Shown here: piece after piece, positions 35,355 through 40,158 of the stretch
How positions within the stretch are numbered: the stretch's first letter is position 1
Layout: the number at the start of each line of letters is the position of its first letter
Source: Gammaproteobacteria bacterium
GTDB taxonomy: Bacteria; Pseudomonadota; Gammaproteobacteria; Steroidobacterales; Woeseiaceae
Reading direction: 5' to 3'
Length of the DNA stretch: 40,158 bases
Assembly (NCBI GenBank): GCA_029884455.1
Contig: JAOUHU010000024.1
Span: 1-40,158 of the forward strand
The notes under the pieces: generated by a model
Database searches by the model: none
What the model saw: the letters and a program-made list of their open reading frames with translations, nothing else
Told to the model about the DNA's origin: nothing
Program-made: the position numbers and the translations under genes

Positions 35355-36095
35355 CTAGGGGACTCCGTATCCTGAACGGCGAATTGTGTCACGCGCAATC
35401 TCGCCCTGCAGGAAGGACAGAAAGTCTTTCGCGGCCGTATTGCCCGCCGCATGTTGCAGCAGGATCGCCTGCTGTAGCAGTGGCGCGTGCGCGTCGGCCG
35501 GCACCTGCCAGGCACAGGTCGCCGACGGCAACGTAGCATCCAGCGTTTGCGATTTCGCCACCAGCGCATAGCGGGCATTGCCGCTGACTGCAAAATGCAG
35601 CGCCTGTGCTACGTTTTCGCCGTACACGAGTTGCGGCGTCAACGATTCCCAGAGACCGGCACTGCGCAGAAACGTCTCGGCGGCACGCCCGTACGGCGCC
35701 GTCAGGGGATTGGCAATTGCGACCCGGAATTGTCCGGATTTGTCCAGGTCGCTACGGCAATTGGCAGCGTCAGCAGCGGCGGACCAGAGCACCAGGATTC
35801 CGATGGCGTAAGTGAAACGCGTACCCGCCACCCCGGCGCCGGACTCATCCAGCAGGCGGGGGCTGTCCGCGTCCGCGGCCAGTAACACGTCAAAGGGCGC
35901 ACCGTGCAGGATCTGCGCGTGCAGTTTGCCGGTGGACGCCGTGCTGAGGCGAACTGCATGCCCGGTTTGGGTCGTGAACTCCGCCGCGATAAGTTCCGCG
36001 GTGCTGCGAAAATTACTCGCCACCGCGACCGTCACCGTGTCCGCTGTCGCGGTCAGTGACAGGCAAAAAAATAGAATTGCGCCGCTCAGGCGCAC
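35355..36095 (-). CDS. modA: Molybdate-binding periplasmic protein
   Basis: A 246-residue solute-binding protein has a signal peptide ([12 protein letters not shown]) and ModA features: [31 protein letters not shown] and [15 protein letters not shown]. These contribute the oxyanion-binding loops. The frame opens with GTG at 36095, overlapping the malate synthase stop by ten bases, so translation is probably coupled to glcB. No ModE-type operator is visible next to it because the upstream DNA is coding. Confidence 0.92.
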   Translation of the reverse strand: MRLSGAILFFCLSLTATADTVTVAVASNFRSTAELIAAEFTTQTGHAVRLSTASTGKLHAQILHGAPFDVLLAADADSPRLLDESGAGVAGTRFTYAIGILVLWSAAADAANCRSDLDKSGQFRVAIANPLTAPYGRAAETFLRSAGLWESLTPQLVYGENVAQALHFAVSGNARYALVAKSQTLDATLPSATCAWQVPADAHAPLLQQAILLQHAAGNTAAKDFLSFLQGEIARDTIRRSGYGVP

Positions 36096-38218
36096 TGCAG
36101 CTGCGCCTTGCGGCGGCGCCGATGCGCATGCAGCAACGGCTCGGTATAGCCATTCGGCTGTGCAGCGCCTTTAAATACCAGGTCACAGGCCGCAGCAAAG
36201 GCGATGCTGTGTGCGAAGTCATCACTCATGCGTACATAGGCCGGATCGTTGGCATTCTGCCGGTCAACCACGGCCGCCATGCGCCGCAAGGTTTGCATGA
36301 CCTGCTGTTCGGTGATCACGCCGTGCAGCAACCAGTTCGCGATATGCTGGCTCGAAATCCTGAGCGTCGCACGGTCCTCCATGAGCCCCACGTTGGCAAT
36401 GTCGGGCACCTTCGAGCAACCGACACCCTGGTCGATCCAGCGCACGACGTAACCCAGGATGCCTTGCGCGTTGTTATCGAGTTCGCGCTGGATCGTCGGC
36501 GCGTCGAGTCTGGCCGGATCACCCAGCGGCGGCCTCAGGATGTCGTCGAGGCTCGCAAGTTCGCGCGACGCCAGTTGTTGCTGCCGTTGTTGCACATCGA
36601 CGTAATGGTAGTGCATCGCGTGCAGCGTCGCGGCCGTCGGCGATGGCACCCAGGCGCAATTCGCTCCGGCCTCCGGGTGCGCCTGCTTGCTGTCCATCAT
36701 CTGCCGCATTTCATCGGGCTTCGGCCACATGCCCTTGCCAATCTGCGCCCGCCCGGGGAGGCCGCAACGAATTCCCACATCGACGTTCCAGTCTTCGTAA
36801 GCCTTGATCCACGGCTGTGTCTTGATCGATTCCTTCGGCAGCACGGCACCGGCGTACATGCTGGTGTGAATCTCGTCGCCGGTTCGATCGAGAAACCCGG
36901 TATTAATGAATACCAGCCGCTCGGCCACCGCACGAATACAGTTCGGCAGGTTGACAGTCGTACGGCGTTCCTCGTCCATGACGCCGACCTTGATGGTGTT
37001 GTGTGCCAGCCCCAGCAGTTGCTCGACACGCGCGAACAGCGTGTTGGTATATGCGACCTCGGCCGAGCCGTGCATTTTCGGCTTCACAATATAAACACTG
37101 CCACTGCGACTGTTTGGCAACCTGTCGGTCTGCTGCGTATTGGCGATTGCACAGGCTACGGTAATGACCGCATCGAGAATACCCTCGAAAACCTCGTCAC
37201 CGTTGTGATCAAGGATAGCGTCGGTCTGCATCAGGTGGCCGACATTGCGTACCAGCAACAAGCTGCGGCCGCTTAATACCAGTGCGCGACCGTCAGCCGT
37301 CGTGTAGTGGCGATCGCGATTCAACTCGCGCGTTACTGATGTGCCTGCTTTCGCGAATTCCGCACTCAGCGTGCCCTGCATCAGACCGAGCCAGTTGCGA
37401 TACACAAGGATCTTGTCTGCCGCATCGACCGCGGCCACCGAATCCTCGCAGTCCTGGATGGTAGTAATGGCGGACTCGAGCACCACATCGCTGACATTGC
37501 CGGGCGCGCCGCGGCCGATGACGTGCGCCGGGTCGGTCTGGATTTCGATGTGCAGATTGTGGTGGCGAAACAGGTAGGACGTGCGCGATCCCTGCACGCT
37601 GTAGCCGACGAAGCCGGGTGCATCGCGATACGCCGCAGCATCGGGCTTTGCATGCGTTCCGCAGCGCAGCGGGATAACCCGATCCAGAAATGCCGCAGCA
37701 GCCGAGATTACCGCCGCACCACGCCGCGGGTTATAGCCCGCACCCCGCTCGCAACCATCGTGCTCCGCAATCACGTCGGTGCCGTAAAGCGCGTCATACA
37801 GACTGCCCCATCTCGCATTCGCTGCGTTCAACGCAAATCGCGCATTGCTGACCGGCACAACCAGCTGCGGGCCGGCGATGCTGGCAATTTCCGCATCCAC
37901 GCCCGCGGTGGTGATCTTGAAGGGCCCGGCCGGTTCTTCGAGGTAGCCGATCTGGCGCAGAAAGCGCGTGTACTCGGCATGGTCGATTGACGCGCCAGCG
38001 TGCTGCTTGTGCCAGCGGTCAATTTCGCCCTGCAAGGCATCGCGTTTGCGCAGCAGCTCACGATTGATTGGCGTCAGCTCGTCAATGATCGCTTCGAGCC
38101 CGGTCCAGAAGCGCACTGCGTCGATGCCGGTAGCGGGCAGCAACTCGTCGCCGATAAAAGCGTGCAATGCGGCATCCACCTTAAGCGTGCCGAGCTGAAC
38201 CCTGTTTGCTTGACCCAC
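36086..38218 (-). CDS. glcB: Malate synthase G
   Basis: This cytoplasmic enzyme condenses glyoxylate with acetyl-CoA to malate in the glyoxylate pathway. From the GTG at 38218 it has 710 residues, near the ~720 of the G isoform. Diagnostic segments include [37 protein letters not shown] and [16 protein letters not shown], which surround the Mg2+ and substrate site. The GTG start is chosen because AAGGAG lies six bases before it and [16 protein letters not shown] follows as in the family start. An ATG at 38275 would add an unrelated 19 residues. It overlaps modA at its 3' end. Isocitrate lyase is not in the window. Confidence 0.95.
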   Translation of the reverse strand: MGQANRVQLGTLKVDAALHAFIGDELLPATGIDAVRFWTGLEAIIDELTPINRELLRKRDALQGEIDRWHKQHAGASIDHAEYTRFLRQIGYLEEPAGPFKITTAGVDAEIASIAGPQLVVPVSNARFALNAANARWGSLYDALYGTDVIAEHDGCERGAGYNPRRGAAVISAAAAFLDRVIPLRCGTHAKPDAAAYRDAPGFVGYSVQGSRTSYLFRHHNLHIEIQTDPAHVIGRGAPGNVSDVVLESAITTIQDCEDSVAAVDAADKILVYRNWLGLMQGTLSAEFAKAGTSVTRELNRDRHYTTADGRALVLSGRSLLLVRNVGHLMQTDAILDHNGDEVFEGILDAVITVACAIANTQQTDRLPNSRSGSVYIVKPKMHGSAEVAYTNTLFARVEQLLGLAHNTIKVGVMDEERRTTVNLPNCIRAVAERLVFINTGFLDRTGDEIHTSMYAGAVLPKESIKTQPWIKAYEDWNVDVGIRCGLPGRAQIGKGMWPKPDEMRQMMDSKQAHPEAGANCAWVPSPTAATLHAMHYHYVDVQQRQQQLASRELASLDDILRPPLGDPARLDAPTIQRELDNNAQGILGYVVRWIDQGVGCSKVPDIANVGLMEDRATLRISSQHIANWLLHGVITEQQVMQTLRRMAAVVDRQNANDPAYVRMSDDFAHSIAFAAACDLVFKGAAQPNGYTEPLLHAHRRRRKAQLQCA

Positions 38219-38255
38219 CGTAACTCCTTCGCAATCGAACGAAATCTGATTCTTG

Positions 38256-38264
38256 TATATTGTA
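38256..38264. promoter_or_regulatory. Overlapping divergent -10-like elements between glcB and the SDR gene
   Basis: In the 76-base divergent gap, TATATT (38256-38261, plus strand) and TACAAT (38259-38264 read on the minus strand) each match the -10 consensus at five of six positions and overlap. Neither has a strong -35. If both are used, the two directions would compete. Confidence 0.3.
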
Positions 38265-38294
38265 GTGCCAGCCAATCATCGGCAAGGAGCCGCT

Positions 38295-39179
38295 GTGACG
38301 ATCAGTTTGAAGGGCCAGGTGGCCATTGTAACCGGTGCCGGTCGCGGACTCGGTCGTGCCCACGCGCTGGCGCTCGCGGAACGTGGCGCCTCTGTCGTCG
38401 TCAATGACCTCAGCGATGCACCCGCGGTGGTTGCTGAAATTCATGCGGCCGGTGGCCAGGCAATCGCAGATCTGGCCGATGTCACCGACTTTTCGCAGGT
38501 TGCCGCAATGGTCGAGCGCGCAATACAGAACTGGGGCCGCGTTGATATTCTCATCAACAACGCCGGAATCCTGCGCGACAAGAGTTTCCAGAAAATGTCG
38601 ATGCATGACTTTCGACAGGTTGTCGACGTGCACCTCATGGGCAGCGCCAACTGCAGCAAGGCTGTCTGGGACATCATGCGCGCACAATCCTATGGGCGCA
38701 TCATCTTTACTACCTCGAGCAGCGGGCTTTATGGCAACTTCGGGCAGGCGAATTACGGCGCGGCGAAGATGGCACTGGTCGGACTGATGCATACCTTGCA
38801 TCTCGAAGGCGCAAAGTACGACATACGCGTAAACTGCCTCGCGCCGGCAGCGGGCACAGCGATGACCGATGGCCTGTTGCCAGCGGCGGTTTTCGATTTG
38901 CTGACGCCGGCGTCGGTCAGCCCGGGCGTAATATTCCTGGTCAGCCGCGATGCACCAAGCCGGGTCGTGCTGGCGGCGGGAGGTGGCGCGTTTGCGATCT
39001 ACCAAGGCTTCGAAACAACTGGCGTGAGTTTGCTGCCGGACAAATTGAGCGCCGAGGGCGTGGCTGCGGCCTGGCATGACATTACCAATCACGACAATAT
39101 GCAAATTTTTGCCAGCGGCTTCGAACAGGCCAGCAAACTCGCGGCCCTGAGCGCCGCAAAAACAGGGATCAAACCATGA
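38295..39179 (+). CDS. Short-chain dehydrogenase/reductase, 3-hydroxyacyl-CoA dehydrogenase-like
   Basis: From the GTG at 38295 (AAGGAG five bases upstream) the protein has 294 residues. The nucleotide-binding TGAGRGLG is at 13-20, NNAG at 88-91, and the catalytic Ser142, Tyr154 and Lys158 (ANYGAAK) are intact. The opening GQVAIVTGAGRGLGRAHALALAERGASVVVND is that of the SDRs related to the dehydrogenase part of peroxisomal multifunctional enzyme 2. It is about 50 residues longer than a minimal SDR. Its ATGA overlap with a thiolase gene supports oxidation of a 3-hydroxyacyl-CoA, from fatty acids or a steroid/isoprenoid side chain. Confidence 0.88.
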   Translation: MTISLKGQVAIVTGAGRGLGRAHALALAERGASVVVNDLSDAPAVVAEIHAAGGQAIADLADVTDFSQVAAMVERAIQNWGRVDILINNAGILRDKSFQKMSMHDFRQVVDVHLMGSANCSKAVWDIMRAQSYGRIIFTTSSSGLYGNFGQANYGAAKMALVGLMHTLHLEGAKYDIRVNCLAPAAGTAMTDGLLPAAVFDLLTPASVSPGVIFLVSRDAPSRVVLAAGGGAFAIYQGFETTGVSLLPDKLSAEGVAAAWHDITNHDNMQIFASGFEQASKLAALSAAKTGIKP

Positions 39180-40158
39180 GAGAAGCCGTCATTATTGCCA
39201 CTGCCCGCACGCCGATCGGCAAAGCCTATCGCGGCGCATTCAACAACACAGAAGCGCCAACGCTGGGCGGGCATGCGATCCGGCACGCGGTCGAGCGCGC
39301 AGGCGTCTACACCTCGGAGATTGACGACGTCATCATGGGCTGCGCGATGCCACAGGGCACGCAGGGCAAGAACGTGGCGCGCCAGGCGCTGCTTGCGGCC
39401 GGGTTGCCGGTGAGCGTCGCGGGCATGACGGTCGACCGGCAGTGCTCATCCGGCATGATGGCGATTGGTATTGCCGCCAAGGCAATCCTTGCCGACGGCA
39501 TGGATATTGTCGTCGGCGGCGGCTTCGAGTCGATCAGCCTGGTGCAGAATGAACACATGAACACCTACCGTGCCATCGACCCGCGAGTGGTGGCGCTGCA
39601 CGCACACACCTACATGGCCATGATCGATACGGCGGAAGTAGTTGCCAAACGCTATGCCATCAGCCGCGAAGCGCAGGACGAATATGCGCTGCAAAGCCAG
39701 CAACGCACGGCGGCGGCACAGGCAGCTGGCCGGTTCGCCGCCGAGATTGTGCCGCTGGCAGCGTCGATGGCGGTGATGGACAAGGAGACGAAGGAAGTTT
39801 CCTTTAAGGATGTGTTACTCGAGCAGGACGAGGGCAACCGGCCATCGACGACGCTTGAGGGCCTTCTGGCACTCAAGCCGGTTCGCGACCACGGTGTGAT
39901 CACGGCCGGCAATGCGAGCCAGTTGTCCGACGGCGCCTCGTCGGCAGTGCTCATGGAAGCCTCGGTCGCGGCGAAGCGCGGCATTGAACCGCTCGGCATT
40001 TATCGCGGCACCGCGGTGGCCGGCTGCGAGCCCGACGAGATGGGCATCGGTCCTGTTTACGCCGTCCCCAAGCTGCTCAGGCGCAATGGCCTGAAAATGA
40101 GCGACATCGGTCTCTGGGAACTCAACGAGGCTTTTGCAGTGCAGGTAATCTACTGTCG
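39176..40158 (+). CDS. Thiolase family acetyl-CoA acyltransferase (partial, 3' end missing)
   Basis: The first ~327 residues are visible. EAVIIATARTPIGKAYRGA opens the protein as in FadA/AtoB thiolases. The acyl-accepting cysteine lies in VDRQCSSGMMAI near residue 90, and VITAGNASQLSDGASS and LWELNEAFA further on are family hallmarks. The GHP histidine and the C-terminal catalytic Cys lie beyond the window. It should cleave 3-ketoacyl-CoA to acetyl-CoA and a shortened acyl-CoA. The ATG overlaps the SDR stop, so the two enzymes probably act in sequence. Confidence 0.92.
   Translation, partial: MREAVIIATARTPIGKAYRGAFNNTEAPTLGGHAIRHAVERAGVYTSEIDDVIMGCAMPQGTQGKNVARQALLAAGLPVSVAGMTVDRQCSSGMMAIGIAAKAILADGMDIVVGGGFESISLVQNEHMNTYRAIDPRVVALHAHTYMAMIDTAEVVAKRYAISREAQDEYALQSQQRTAAAQAAGRFAAEIVPLAASMAVMDKETKEVSFKDVLLEQDEGNRPSTTLEGLLALKPVRDHGVITAGNASQLSDGASSAVLMEASVAAKRGIEPLGIYRGTAVAGCEPDEMGIGPVYAVPKLLRRNGLKMSDIGLWELNEAFAVQVIYC

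Noticed and set aside
36056..37276. Open frame of 406 codons opposite malate synthase
   Set aside because: Malate synthase G motifs on the minus strand are unambiguous.
38253..38294. ATG at 38253 as the SDR start
   Set aside because: The added residues do not match the family, the region holds promoter-like sequence, and the GTG at 38295 has AAGGAG at the right distance.

Overview
The window reads as a compact chromosomal segment of a Gram-negative bacterium, most likely an uncultured gammaproteobacterium. This is inferred from TonB-dependent receptors, many lipobox lipoproteins, a type-G malate synthase, a ModABC importer, and a moderately high GC content judged by eye. I see no rRNA, tRNA, CRISPR array, insertion sequence or phage gene. 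About 95% of the DNA codes, and many neighbouring genes overlap or abut.

Region by region: (1) 1-5234, minus strand: pssA, a large lipoprotein metalloprotease, a PutP-like Na+ symporter and a Tat-exported flavoprotein resembling spermidine dehydrogenase (cut by the window edge), the last three overlapping. (2) 5464-14017: a DUF885 lipoprotein peptidase convergent with an Oar-like TonB-dependent receptor, an exported PepF-type oligopeptidase, and an M48-TPR lipoprotein peptidase. (3) 14115-18480: a CBS-domain protein, an AI-2E family membrane protein, a small secreted protein, and a diheme cytochrome lipoprotein paired with a parallel beta-helix lipoprotein. (4) 18562-25379: pirin, a small membrane protein, an MFS transporter, a frameshifted DUF885-like lipoprotein, an M64 peptidase, and a two-gene ABC transporter. 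(5) 25425-30312: a D-cysteine desulfhydrase/ACC deaminase-like PLP enzyme, an M1 aminopeptidase lipoprotein and a membrane diguanylate cyclase. (6) 30506-38218: a second TonB receptor, then a tight run of malate synthase G, ModA, ModB, ModC and a small outer-membrane barrel. (7) 38295-40158: an SDR dehydrogenase overlapping a thiolase that runs off the end.

The dominant theme is extracytoplasmic peptide breakdown. Seven predicted metallopeptidases from six fold families lie between 2065 and 29061. All carry a signal peptide or lipobox. They sit beside an Oar-like receptor, a proline-type symporter and amino-acid-using enzymes. A reasonable reading is a proteinaceous-matter scavenging lifestyle, with carbon passing through beta-oxidation (SDR, thiolase) and the glyoxylate shunt (GlcB).

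The least understood unit is the beta-helix/diheme-cytochrome pair with its small secreted neighbour. Other points worth checking are a one-base frameshift in a DUF885-like gene, a candidate leaderless M48 transcript, and two CTAG palindromes that each supply stop codons to both convergent genes.
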